A DNA stretch of 64,000 nt from Clostridia bacterium (GTDB taxonomy: Bacteria > Bacillota > Clostridia > Christensenellales > UMGS416), in contig JAFGUF010000027.1 in the NCBI GenBank assembly GCA_016938675.1, positions 124,001-188,000 of the forward strand, read 5' to 3'. This document shows, in pieces, positions 9,090 to 17,076 of the stretch (within the stretch, counting starts at the first letter, position 1; each line of letters starts with the position of its first letter). The notes below the pieces were generated by a model. That model had not been told where the DNA came from. It saw nothing but the letters and a program-made list of their open reading frames with translations, and searched no databases. The position numbers were made by a program, and so were the translations under genes.

Positions 9090-11033
9090 CTATTCGCGAA
9101 TTTTTATAATCAAATCCGGATCATGCTTTTTGTCCATTTTGTGTCTTGCTTTTCTGTTCTCCACAGTGTCAAATACTATACTCATGTCATAATCTTCCGG
9201 GTACAGTTCCTCCGCTTTAACCATCAGCTTTATTCTTTTATGGTTGATCAGCTGCTTTTCCTTTTTTATCATTACTCCGAATTCGCCCTTGGCGTTTGCT
9301 TTCTGATAGATTACCCCCATTTCTTTATCCGGGTAGACGATTACTGAGTCTCCGACAGTGAATTTGTTTTCCAGTTCCTTTTGCTTTTCAATTTTGTCAT
9401 CCTTTATTTGTATTGATTCATTCAGGAAAACTTTCTCCTGTTGTTTTTCTGGATAATCATTAAGCAAATCTTCACTATATTCTGTTTTAGCTTTTTCATT
9501 TTTCTCCAATGTATAGGCTGCTTCGTATGCCCGCTTTATCATCCTTTGAGGAAGCCCAAGCCGTTTTGCTATATACAATGCGCAGCTCTCGCCCGCTTCG
9601 CCAATCTCCAAAGTATACAGCGGCTTCATGTTTTCTCTGTCAAACTCCATCCGCGCATTTACAAAGCCCTGTTTGCTGGCAGCAAAGTGCTTTATCTCCG
9701 GATAATGTGTTGTAGCAAGCAACATGCATTTCTTCGTCGCAAGTTCTTCGAGTATTGCTACTGCAATGCCCATGCCTTCTGCCGGATCTGTGCCGGAGCC
9801 TAATTCATCCAATATAACCAGCGACTGATCATCCGCCCTTTTTATTATCTCAATAATGTTGGTTATATGTGATGAGAAGGTAGACAAATTCTCAGTTATG
9901 CTCTGGCCGTCTCCTATATCACATAGCACCATATTATGCATTGTGAATACTGCCTGCTCTGCGGGTATATGCAGGCCGCACTGAGTCATCAGCGAAAATA
10001 GCCCAACTGTTTTGAGCACCACTGTTTTTCCTCCTGTGTTTGGCCCTGTTATAATGACACATCTTCTTGCTTCGCCGTTCATTTCAAAATTCAGAGGAAC
10101 TACATCATCCTCATCTATAAAAGGATGTCGTCCTCCTTTAATGGATATATGCCGGCTTGTAACTATCTCTGCGGGAATACCATTCAATTTAAGGCTTAGC
10201 TTTGCCTTGGCAAAGATAAAATCAAGCGTTTCCATTGCCTCGATGTTTATTTTTATTGTCATCATTTGACTTTCTACTTTTTCAGTCAAGTCACATAGAA
10301 TTCTCCTTATTTCATTTTCTTCTTCAATCTTTAATATATCCATTTTGCTATTAAGCGCAGCTACAGAGGCAGGCTCGATAAAATATGTTGCTTTGCTTCC
10401 AGACATATCAATAATATTTCCCTTTATCTTGTTTTTATACTGTGCCTTCACAGGCAGAGTATAATGCCCGTTTTTAAATGAAATAAAGTTTTCACTCAAG
10501 TACTGCCTGTTGCTGCTTAAAGATTGATTTACTTTATCTTTTATCTGTTCTTCCGTATTTATTATTTTTCTTCTTATGCCAGCAAGCTGCGCGGACGCTC
10601 TGTCGTCCACACCTTCTCCCCTTATACTGGATGCTATTTCGTCATGCAGTGTTTCAATTGCGTCTATTGAGCCGCTATAGGAGGAAACCTCCGGCGCGGC
10701 GTATTCACATTTTTTAAGATAGGCTTTCATTCGCCTACACGCCGCCAGAAACTGCGCAACATAATTCAGGTCAGAAGGTGAAAGCACAGAATACTGCTCA
10801 ACCTGTATCAGCGCTTTGCTAAGATTCGTTATTACTGCAAGAGGCGGATTGCCTGCTGTTTCTATTATTTTCTTACCCTGTGATGTCTGCTCCATGTGCA
10901 TAAGCACGTCAGTTTCTTTCATGTACGGCTTTAGCTCGCGAATCTTATCTTTTATATTTTCGCTCATTGCCATATCCGCGAGCATATCAAGAATTTTATC
11001 AAATTCCAGTGTACTATTTGTTTTAGTGTTCAT
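9090..11033 (-). CDS. mutS2: MutS2-family DNA-binding ATPase lacking the Smr domain
   Basis: 647 residues from the ATG at 11033, which has GGGAG 8 bases upstream; the frame extends further but overlaps a leader hairpin. The order is typical of MutS2: helical clamp/lever region, Walker A GPNTGGKT, then the Walker B/signature region LVILDELGSGTDPAEG, and ATTHYPEIK. After the coiled-coil and a short beta segment the protein ends (AEELYPEDYDMS...), where canonical MutS2 (about 780 residues) would continue into an Smr nuclease domain. MutS2 suppresses recombination and, in some bacteria, acts on stalled or collided ribosomes. This may be a naturally short subfamily; no break in the frame is visible. 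Confidence 0.88.
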   Translation of the reverse strand: MNTKTNSTLEFDKILDMLADMAMSENIKDKIRELKPYMKETDVLMHMEQTSQGKKIIETAGNPPLAVITNLSKALIQVEQYSVLSPSDLNYVAQFLAACRRMKAYLKKCEYAAPEVSSYSGSIDAIETLHDEIASSIRGEGVDDRASAQLAGIRRKIINTEEQIKDKVNQSLSSNRQYLSENFISFKNGHYTLPVKAQYKNKIKGNIIDMSGSKATYFIEPASVAALNSKMDILKIEEENEIRRILCDLTEKVESQMMTIKINIEAMETLDFIFAKAKLSLKLNGIPAEIVTSRHISIKGGRHPFIDEDDVVPLNFEMNGEARRCVIITGPNTGGKTVVLKTVGLFSLMTQCGLHIPAEQAVFTMHNMVLCDIGDGQSITENLSTFSSHITNIIEIIKRADDQSLVILDELGSGTDPAEGMGIAVAILEELATKKCMLLATTHYPEIKHFAASKQGFVNARMEFDRENMKPLYTLEIGEAGESCALYIAKRLGLPQRMIKRAYEAAYTLEKNEKAKTEYSEDLLNDYPEKQQEKVFLNESIQIKDDKIEKQKELENKFTVGDSVIVYPDKEMGVIYQKANAKGEFGVMIKKEKQLINHKRIKLMVKAEELYPEDYDMSIVFDTVENRKARHKMDKKHDPDLIIKIRE

Positions 11034-11087
11034 TTCTTTCTCCCTGTCTTTTTTGTTTGTTTTGGCTGGTATTAATCCCAAAAATAA

Positions 11088-11137
11088 TGCCCGTTTAAGA
11101 CGTACCGCACAAAAGTGCCTACTTTCCTCAACGGGCA
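11088..11137 (-). ncRNA. Structured leader element of mutS2 (unknown motif)
   Basis: On the minus strand TGCCCGTT (11137-11130) pairs perfectly with AACGGGCA (11095-11088). Inside is a GCAC-TTTT-GTGC hairpin flanked by GAGGAAAGTAG and GGTACGTCTTA. This compact nested fold sits between the upstream terminator and the mutS2 start codon. I do not recognise the motif. Confidence 0.4.
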
Positions 11138-11153
11138 AAATGAAACCATAAAA

Positions 11154-11180
11154 CTAAAAAAGCACAGCTCCCGCTATGCT
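11154..11180 (-). terminator. Rho-independent terminator of the small RNA
   Basis: Minus strand: AGCATAGC / GCTGTGCT stem (one G-U pair), GGGA loop, then TTTTTTTAG. Confidence 0.8.
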
Positions 11181-11358
11181 GAAATAACATTCTTTAAAAG
11201 AAATAGTTTTACATTATTTTAAGCAAATTGAAAGGTAACGTCCTCTAAGCACGCATATAGTAAGCCTGCCTTACGCTTAGCATGCCAAAGAGCAATTATT
11301 AGATTATCTAGTTTTTCCTTTCGGAACCGATAACATAAAAGTACCTTCCTTTTTCATC
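11155..11358 (-). ncRNA. Strongly promoted, terminated small RNA of unknown family
   Basis: About 204 nt, from the start predicted by the promoter at 11365-11393 to a terminator hairpin at 11161-11180 (AGCATAGC, GGGA loop, GCTGTGCT) followed by U. It has no credible ORF. Folding by eye gives a closing helix (GGAAGGTAC with GTTACCTTTC) and an arm with GTTATC/GATAAT. A long symmetric hairpin pairs CTCT/AGAG, GCATGC/GCGTGC and GTAAG/CTTAC with matched internal loops. It does not fit T-box, SAM, FMN, TPP or lysine riboswitch signatures that I know. It could be an independent small RNA or an attenuator upstream of mutS2. Confidence 0.55.
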
Positions 11359-11364
11359 AACGTG

Positions 11365-11393
11365 ATTATATCAAAGGCTGTAATAAATGTCAA
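11365..11393 (-). promoter_or_regulatory. Perfect consensus sigma-A promoter
   Basis: On the minus strand TTGACA (11393-11388), 17-base spacer, TATAAT (11370-11365). Both hexamers are perfect, implying very strong transcription of the adjacent RNA. Confidence 0.88.
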
Positions 11394-11443
11394 TCCAGTA
11401 AACAACACTTCAAATTCAACATATATAAATTCATCAAAATGCA

Positions 11444-11471
11444 TTGACTTATATTTTCATTCTATTATAAT
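11444..11471 (+). promoter_or_regulatory. Sigma-A promoter for the 41-residue ORF
   Basis: TTGACT (11444-11449), 16-base spacer, TATAAT (11466-11471). It is divergent from the promoter at 11365-11393. Confidence 0.8.
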
Positions 11472-11498
11472 AAAACTACACAAAACAGGAGAATGAAA

Positions 11499-11624
11499 AT
11501 GGCAAAGAAACAGATAAAACGTCATGAGAAAAGAAAAAGAGGTTATAGGATAGTAGTAGGCGTTCTGGCGGCCGCCCTTATCCTTACTACTTTACTGGCA
11601 ATTGTTGGGCAGGCTATACGCTAA
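11499..11624 (+). CDS. Small basic single-pass membrane protein, 41 residues
   Basis: A short ORF with its own promoter and an AGGAG SD 7 bases before the ATG. It starts MAKKQIKRHEKRKRGY, a strongly basic stretch, followed by one hydrophobic helix (about residues 18-38: IVVGVLAAALILTTLLAIVG) and ends QAIR. The positive-inside rule predicts a cytoplasmic N-terminus. It lies just upstream of secG. No family recognised; it resembles other tiny basic membrane proteins of Firmicutes in general character only. Confidence 0.72.
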   Translation: MAKKQIKRHEKRKRGYRIVVGVLAAALILTTLLAIVGQAIR

Positions 11625-11687
11625 AAACCCAGATAAACAGTGATTTTAGCGGCTTACTATGCATAAAGATTTCAATGAAAATTTATC

Positions 11688-11720
11688 TTGCCTATTTAAA
11701 GGCTAATGTGCTATAATGAG
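11688..11720 (+). promoter_or_regulatory. secG promoter
   Basis: TTGCCT (11688-11693), 18-base spacer, extended -10 TGCTATAAT (11709-11717), then GAG. It gives a leader of about 58 bases before secG. Confidence 0.75.
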
Positions 11721-11740
11721 CATTGTCTGAAAATCCATAG

Positions 11741-11765
11741 GTTGTAATTTCGAGGGTATTACAAC
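11741..11765 (+). promoter_or_regulatory. Hairpin in the secG leader
   Basis: GTTGTAAT (11741-11748) pairs perfectly with ATTACAAC (11758-11765) around a 9-base loop, ending 16 bases before the secG ATG. There is no U-run, so it is an mRNA structure and not a terminator. Confidence 0.55.
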
Positions 11766-11781
11766 TGCGAAAGGTAGAGAA

Positions 11782-12027
11782 ATGAACGTATTAAATATAG
11801 CATTATACATTTTAGTTGCATTGGATGCAGTATTTCTGATTGCTGTTGTATTAATGCAGGAAGGCCAGACCGGCGGATTAATGGGCATGGTCGGCGGAGA
11901 ATCAGAATACGGAGCTTTTTCAAAGCGCACAAGAGCAGCAAGGCTGAAGACTTACACAAAGGTATCTGCCGGAATATTGATGGCATTATTGATAGGTCTT
12001 ACAGTTCTCCAGAAACTGATGTCATAA
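11782..12027 (+). CDS. secG: Preprotein translocase subunit SecG
   Basis: 81 residues with the family's two membrane helices (about 6-25 and 59-78). Between them is the conserved MQEGQTGGLMGMVGG loop followed by ...GAFSKRTRAA..L...T. SecG joins SecYE in the membrane and stimulates SecA-driven protein export. rpmE follows 57 bases after its stop. Confidence 0.95.
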   Translation: MNVLNIALYILVALDAVFLIAVVLMQEGQTGGLMGMVGGESEYGAFSKRTRAARLKTYTKVSAGILMALLIGLTVLQKLMS

Positions 12028-12084
12028 GCAGGTTGTAGTTAAAAATTTTAGGACAAAAAGCCAATAGTAAGGCAGGTGAATAAG

Positions 12085-12282
12085 ATGAAGCAGGGAATCC
12101 ATCCAAATTACATGAAATCCGTAGTTAAATGCGCATGCGGTGAGACTTTCGAAACTATTTCTAACAAAGAAGAAATAAAGGTAGAAATCTGCTCCAAGTG
12201 CCACCCTTTCTATACAGGAAAGCAAAAGCTGGTAGATACAGGCGGACGTGTAGACCGTTTCAAAAACCGCTACGGAATGTAA
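12085..12282 (+). CDS. rpmE: 50S ribosomal protein L31 (zinc-binding type)
   Basis: 65 residues from the ATG at 12085, which has AGGTG 6 bases upstream; the reading frame is open a few codons earlier but MKQGIHPNY is the family start. Zinc ligands C16, C18, C36 and C39 are all present, so this is the C+ (zinc) form. It is located between secG and a terminator. Confidence 0.95.
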   Translation: MKQGIHPNYMKSVVKCACGETFETISNKEEIKVEICSKCHPFYTGKQKLVDTGGRVDRFKNRYGM

Positions 12283-12306
12283 ATATGAATTTAATGGTGC
12301 AATAAT

Positions 12307-12337
12307 GCAGGACGTATTCTCTCGTTCTGCTTTTTTG
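12307..12337 (+). terminator. Terminator after rpmE
   Basis: GCAGGACG / CGTTCTGC stem (one G-U pair) around an 8-base loop, followed by TTTTTT. Confidence 0.85.
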
Positions 12338-12381
12338 CTTATTTATAGGGCAAATCACAAAGAACGCAAAGGTAAAAAATA

Positions 12382-13569
12382 ATGAAAAATAAAGCAGATG
12401 ATAAAACAAAGCTTCCAAGCATCGGCGGACAAGCCGTAATGGAAGGCGTAATGATGAGAAACGGAGCGGCGACGGCAATTGCTATCCGTAAATCTGAAAA
12501 AGTATATTCAATAAAAAAATATGGTTTAGACAAAAAGGCAAAAGAAAAGCCGTGGTATAAAAAATGGATATTTATCAGAGGTGTCACAAACTTCATTGAT
12601 ATTATGAAGCTAGGTGTCACTTCACTTAATGATTCTGTCCAGATGCTCGGCCTGGAAGAGGAAGAACCCGGCAAATTCGAAAAATGGCTGGCCGAAAAAA
12701 CAGGCAAAGACATCATGGATATTGCTATGAGCGTTGCAATATTTCTTGGTATTGGTTTTGCAGTAGTGCTTTTTATTATCTTGCCAAACCTGATAACTTC
12801 CTGGATAGGCAGCAATATAGACAATTCTTTCCTTGTAAACCTGCTTGAAGGTTTAGTAAGAATATTGATATTTATCGGCTATATTACTGCAATATCTCAA
12901 ATGAAGGATATTAAAAGATTTTTCGGCTTCCATGGCGCGGAGCATAAGACAATAAACGCATTCGAAGCAGGAGACAAGCTTACAATTGAAAACGTGCAGA
13001 AGTACACGACAAAGCACCCGCGCTGCGGAACATCGTTCTTAGTCTTTATCATGCTTATTTCAGTAATTGTATTCTCATTTACAGGCTGGGAAGGCCAGCA
13101 ATGGTGGGAAAGAATAATCATGCGGATACTTTTGCTTCCGGTTGTTGCTTCCATATCCTATGAGCTTCTTATGGGGCTGGCTGACAAAAACGGACTATTA
13201 GTAAGAATACTCCGCTGGCCAGGAATGCAGGTGCAGAAACTGACAACAAAAGAGCCTGATGACGGAATGGTTGCGGCGGCAATTATATCATCACTTACAG
13301 TAATGAGCGACGAATTATTTGATCGGTATGCTCCCGAGGAATTCCTTCATGTTAGCCCAAGATACCGAAAAGAGGCCTCTTCAGATGAAGAAGATGCCTA
13401 CGAAGAATTAACAGAGGATAATGGTGCAGCGCTACAGGAAAAACCGGAATATACAATAATAGATTTTGAAGCGGATCAGAAAAAGGAAAAAAAGCCCGTA
13501 AAGCAACCCGCAGAAGATGAGCCTTCAGATAAAAACGATGAAGATACATCAACTGATCAATCATTATGA
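12382..13569 (+). CDS. DUF1385 (YqhQ-like) membrane protein
   Basis: 395 residues. It has the family opening IGGQAVMEGVMMRNG (about 14-28), then four or so membrane helices (about 120-150, 158-178, 213-235, 245-262), and the conserved FHGAEHKTINAFEAG segment between helices. A long acidic, low-complexity tail (about 325-395) is an extension. DUF1385 proteins are widespread in Firmicutes and usually lie next to prmC and prfA, as here; their biochemical role is not settled. AAAGGT serves as SD. The 3' end overlaps prmC by 32 bases. Confidence 0.9.
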   Translation: MKNKADDKTKLPSIGGQAVMEGVMMRNGAATAIAIRKSEKVYSIKKYGLDKKAKEKPWYKKWIFIRGVTNFIDIMKLGVTSLNDSVQMLGLEEEEPGKFEKWLAEKTGKDIMDIAMSVAIFLGIGFAVVLFIILPNLITSWIGSNIDNSFLVNLLEGLVRILIFIGYITAISQMKDIKRFFGFHGAEHKTINAFEAGDKLTIENVQKYTTKHPRCGTSFLVFIMLISVIVFSFTGWEGQQWWERIIMRILLLPVVASISYELLMGLADKNGLLVRILRWPGMQVQKLTTKEPDDGMVAAAIISSLTVMSDELFDRYAPEEFLHVSPRYRKEASSDEEDAYEELTEDNGAALQEKPEYTIIDFEADQKKEKKPVKQPAEDEPSDKNDEDTSTDQSL

Positions 13570-14344
13570 TGGATTAAATCCAAATGACATTATTCTTTTG
13601 CTGGAGCATACGCTGAGCGCCTCCTATAGTTCATTGATTCTTTCAAGTGACATAACTTTTACAAAAGAGCAGGAGGCTGCCTTCACAAACGGAATAAGAA
13701 GATTGATGAAAAATGAGCCAATACAATATATTTTAGGTGAGTGGGACTTCATAGACTTAAAGCTTAAAGTTGATAAAAGAGCACTAATCCCTCGCCCGGA
13801 AACAGAGATATTGGCACTTGAAGGCGCGGATATAGCAAAGAAATTTTCTAACCCGAAAATCCTGGATGCAGGGTGCGGAACAGGGTGCATAGGCCTATAT
13901 ATCAAGCATGCTGTGCCCGAGGCCAGCCTTACGCTATGTGATATATCGAATGGCGCTATCTCCTTAGCCAGGGAAAACGCTGAGCTGCATAATCTGGATG
14001 TACGCTTTAAACTAAAGGATCTTAAACAAATTGAGGAAACCTATGACATTATAGTATCCAATCCTCCCTACATAACCAGTGAGGATATGAAACACCTTGA
14101 CAGCTCTGTTATCAACTATGAACCAGCGAACGCTCTATTCGGCGGCGAGGACGGGCTGGAATTCTACAGAATATTATCCGGGCTGCACAGAAACATGAAC
14201 CGCGGCGGATATATAGCAGTGGAAATAGGAATAAATCAGTCTGAGCAGGTAATTAAACTATTTAGCGATAATTTCATAGATATTAATGTACTGAATGACT
14301 TCGCAGGAATAGCAAGAGTAATAACTGCAAAGAAAAAAAACTAA
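13538..14344 (+). CDS. prmC: Release factor glutamine N5-methyltransferase
   Basis: 268 residues from the ATG at 13538 ([12 protein letters not shown]); an upstream in-frame ATG at 13517 is also possible. The SAM-binding motif [12 protein letters not shown] and the catalytic NPPY tetrapeptide ([11 protein letters not shown]) are clear. It methylates the Gln of the GGQ motif in release factors, and prfA follows directly. The start lies inside the DUF1385 gene, implying translational coupling; no good SD is visible. Confidence 0.94.
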   Translation: MKIHQLINHYDGLNPNDIILLLEHTLSASYSSLILSSDITFTKEQEAAFTNGIRRLMKNEPIQYILGEWDFIDLKLKVDKRALIPRPETEILALEGADIAKKFSNPKILDAGCGTGCIGLYIKHAVPEASLTLCDISNGAISLARENAELHNLDVRFKLKDLKQIEETYDIIVSNPPYITSEDMKHLDSSVINYEPANALFGGEDGLEFYRILSGLHRNMNRGGYIAVEIGINQSEQVIKLFSDNFIDINVLNDFAGIARVITAKKKN

Positions 14345-14369
14345 TCTTTACAAGAATGGATTGATAGAC

Positions 14370-15437
14370 ATGTTTACAGAAAAGGTAAAAAGCATTAAAT
14401 CAGCATATGATGAACTGACCCAGTTTTTGTCCCAGCCTGACGCTATGGATGACCAGGACAAATGGAGGGAATCCTTAAAAAAGCAAGCAGAGCTTGCGCC
14501 TATTGTGGAAAAAATTGATGAATATCTCAGAGCACAGAAAGAACTGAATGAAATAGATGATATCTTAAACTCTGATGATAAAGAAATGATAGAACTCGCG
14601 AAAGAAGAGCTGAACCCGCTTAAGGAAAAATCGCAGAGCCTAGAAGAAGAAATTAAAGTATTGCTGATTCCAAAAGATGAAAATGACGATAAGAACGTTG
14701 TTCTAGAAATCAGGGCAGGAACGGGCGGGGAAGAAGCGGCGCTGTTTGGCATGGTTCTTCTGAGAATGTATATGTATTACGCCGAAAAAAACAAATGGAC
14801 AGCAGAAATTATGGATATATCAGAAACTGATATCGGTGGCTGCAAAGAAGCAACTGTGCTTATTTCCGGCAGAAATGTATATTCGCGTCTTAAGTTTGAA
14901 TCCGGCGGCCACCGGGTGCAGCGAGTCCCGGAAACTGAATCCGGCGGCAGAATACACACCAGTGCGGCAACCGTAGTTATTATGCCCGAGGCCGAAGATG
15001 TTGACTATGACATTAATCCTGCGGATTTGCGCATAGACACATATAGAGCCAGCGGAGCGGGCGGACAGCACGTAAACAAAACATCATCCGCTATAAGAAT
15101 TATCCATGAACCTACAGGTATAATGGTTACCTGCCAGGATGAAAAAAGCCAGACCAAGAATAAGGCAAAGGCCATGCGCGTATTAAAAACGAGAATCATG
15201 GATATGCTGGAAGGCGAAAAAAACCAAGAGAGGGCTGCTGAGAGAAAGGGCCTAGTCGGCTCAGGAGACAGGTCGGGCAGGATAAGAACCTATAACTATC
15301 CGCAAGGGCGAGTAACCGACCATAGAATCAACCTGACATTATACAAATTGGATGCTGTGCTGCAGGGAGACCTAGACGAAATAATTGAAGCCCTGATTAT
15401 CGAGGACAGGCAGGCGCGGATGGAAGGAAACGAATAA
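14370..15437 (+). CDS. prfA: Peptide chain release factor 1
   Basis: 355 residues from the ATG at 14370 (a TTG at 14361 is the alternative). The stop-codon recognition region [15 protein letters not shown] carries the RF1-type PxT motif, and the peptidyl-transferase motif is [10 protein letters not shown]. It terminates translation at UAA and UAG. It is coupled to prmC, its modifying enzyme, and followed by a strong terminator. Confidence 0.96.
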   Translation: MFTEKVKSIKSAYDELTQFLSQPDAMDDQDKWRESLKKQAELAPIVEKIDEYLRAQKELNEIDDILNSDDKEMIELAKEELNPLKEKSQSLEEEIKVLLIPKDENDDKNVVLEIRAGTGGEEAALFGMVLLRMYMYYAEKNKWTAEIMDISETDIGGCKEATVLISGRNVYSRLKFESGGHRVQRVPETESGGRIHTSAATVVIMPEAEDVDYDINPADLRIDTYRASGAGGQHVNKTSSAIRIIHEPTGIMVTCQDEKSQTKNKAKAMRVLKTRIMDMLEGEKNQERAAERKGLVGSGDRSGRIRTYNYPQGRVTDHRINLTLYKLDAVLQGDLDEIIEALIIEDRQARMEGNE

Positions 15438-15462
15438 TCATATAAATTTAATATAAATTAAC

Positions 15463-15494
15463 AGAGCGTAAAGTTTTTTACGCTCTTTCTTTTT
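15463..15494 (+). terminator. Terminator after prfA
   Basis: AGAGCGTAAA / TTTACGCTCT stem, 4-base loop, followed by a T-rich run. Confidence 0.88.
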
Positions 15495-15729
15495 AAATAA
15501 ATATATAAACAATGTAAATTCTCAATCTTATTAAATAAAAATAATGCAATAATATCTAAAATATAGTAAAATCATTATTGAAAATCTTGATTAGTACATT
15601 ACAGGTTTAAGTATATATAATGGCTTGCCGCAAAGATTCAGCTTCATCTGTTAATCGCATCATTATAATAAAGGAACTCAATAGTAAATTTATATATAAA
15701 AAATTAATCTTTCAGGAGGTATAATTTAT

Positions 15730-16818
15730 ATGAATTTGTGTGCTAAGTGCGGCAGCCCTCTGCCGCCTGAATCAAAGTTCTGCAACATTTGCGGTGCTCC
15801 CGTTTCTGCCCCAGTAAACCAACCAGTCGAAAACTCCTCAGACAAAATGCTGAATTGCAAAAGCTGCGGCGCAGAGCTGCCTGTTGATTCCCTTTTCTGC
15901 GGGCAATGCGGCGCTAAAACAGCTGAAGACTCCGTTTCTGATAAACCTTCTGAAGTTATCGGCAAGGTTCGCTGTGCTTCCTGCGGCAGCATCGTCAGCC
16001 TTTCAGAAAAGGCGTGTGAAAAATGCGGCAAGCCCGCAATGGAGATGCACGAATATCTAGAAACGCTTACCTCACTTCGAAAAGTACGGAAAATAAGAAA
16101 CGGACGTGCATGGGGATTATTTTTCATAATATTATTTCTGCTTCTGCCTGCAATTACCTTGCTTTACCCATTAATCCGCTATCCCTCTGAGTCAATACAT
16201 AATGGTGGTTTTACAGTTTTTTCTGCTTTTCTTTTTCTTTTAATTGTTTCTCTTTTAATAAGAAGCGGAAAACTAAAAAAGAAGCTTTCTAATGCCGGAA
16301 TATCGAAAAATCAATACACCCAATTACTTCAAAAGTGCGAAACTATACCTAGTGCTTTTTTTGAGCAAATCCCTGATGAACCAAAAAAAACCTATGTTGC
16401 ATCTCCTCCTCTGCAGCCTACGCGCGTACCTGAAAAGAAAAAATCCGGTAAGGGTGCAGGGGTATTGTTTGTTTTCGCTGCTCTTGTTATGGTTTTTGTA
16501 GTTATGCTATCATTTGGAATAAATCCGCTTTCATTGATTGGGGGGGACATCTCTGGCCGCTGGGTATCCTATGACAGCTACAGCTCCGGCGGCATGACAA
16601 CAGAAAGCAATATAGCTATCTATTTCCACAACGGCAAGGCATATATAGGCGATGCGGCGTATTCAAATTCTGAGCTTGCGTCTGGAAAAGCACAGACAAT
16701 ATCTACATACTATGTGATTCCCGGAAAACTAGTGCTTAACAGAAACGGAAAAACATATTCATATAAGTATGACGGGAAGTATATCTATATGGGCAGCAGA
16801 AAGCTGCATCATAGCTGA
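15730..16818 (+). CDS. Zinc-ribbon membrane protein
   Basis: 362 residues. The N-terminus has three CxxC...CxxC zinc ribbons (CAKCG...CNICG, CKSCG...CGQCG, CASCG...CEKCG; about 4-102). Two membrane helices lie near 130-150 and 160-178, a third near 240-262. The C-terminal 100 residues form a beta-rich, probably external domain (SGRWVSYDSYSSGG...). An AGGAGGT SD lies 8 bases before the ATG. It is a family of unknown function common in Clostridia; the ribbons suggest a regulatory or protein-interaction role. Its upstream region (15495-15729) is AT-rich with no convincing promoter. Confidence 0.8.
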   Translation: MNLCAKCGSPLPPESKFCNICGAPVSAPVNQPVENSSDKMLNCKSCGAELPVDSLFCGQCGAKTAEDSVSDKPSEVIGKVRCASCGSIVSLSEKACEKCGKPAMEMHEYLETLTSLRKVRKIRNGRAWGLFFIILFLLLPAITLLYPLIRYPSESIHNGGFTVFSAFLFLLIVSLLIRSGKLKKKLSNAGISKNQYTQLLQKCETIPSAFFEQIPDEPKKTYVASPPLQPTRVPEKKKSGKGAGVLFVFAALVMVFVVMLSFGINPLSLIGGDISGRWVSYDSYSSGGMTTESNIAIYFHNGKAYIGDAAYSNSELASGKAQTISTYYVIPGKLVLNRNGKTYSYKYDGKYIYMGSRKLHHS

Positions 16819-16850
16819 ATAAAGCTGTAGTTGAAAGATAACATGCAGAT

Positions 16851-16965
16851 TGAGGAGAAATCCCATATAACCACTATATGGCAAAAGGCATACAACCGTA
16901 ACTCTGGTAATTTGCGAAGTGAGATGAAAGTCAGAAGTCAGCTGATGTTTATCGGCGTCAGCGGA
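16851..16965 (+). other. Structured intergenic region, possible riboswitch relic
   Basis: The segment holds a perfect hairpin (CCATATA at 16863 / TATATGG at 16875) and a second stem (GCTGATG at 16941 / CGTCAGC at 16956). Between them lie ACAACCGTAACTCTGG and AAGTCAGAAGTC, loosely like parts of a cobalamin riboswitch core. No B12-type box or terminator is clear. An overlapping short frame (about 16843-17019) has no recognisable product. It lies between the zinc-ribbon and TPR genes. Confidence 0.2.
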
Positions 16966-17061
16966 ATAGACAGATATGAAATTTATTTTATTGAATCTGC
17001 AAAAGTGAAAAATCCATAGCAAATATTTTACATATATTTTTTATTTTTGCTGTGCAAAACA

Positions 17062-17073
17062 TGCTATAATGAG
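17062..17073 (+). promoter_or_regulatory. Extended -10 promoter directly before the TPR gene start
   Basis: TGCTATAATGAG again, with TATAAT at 17065-17070 and only TCA between it and the ATG at 17077. The spacing is identical to that at 4841-4858, and there is no SD. Confidence 0.7.
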
Positions 17074-17076
17074 TCA

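Noticed and set aside
16831-17019. 62-residue frame between the zinc-ribbon and TPR genes
   Set aside because: No SD, no recognisable sequence, and it overlaps RNA-like stems; treated as structured non-coding region.
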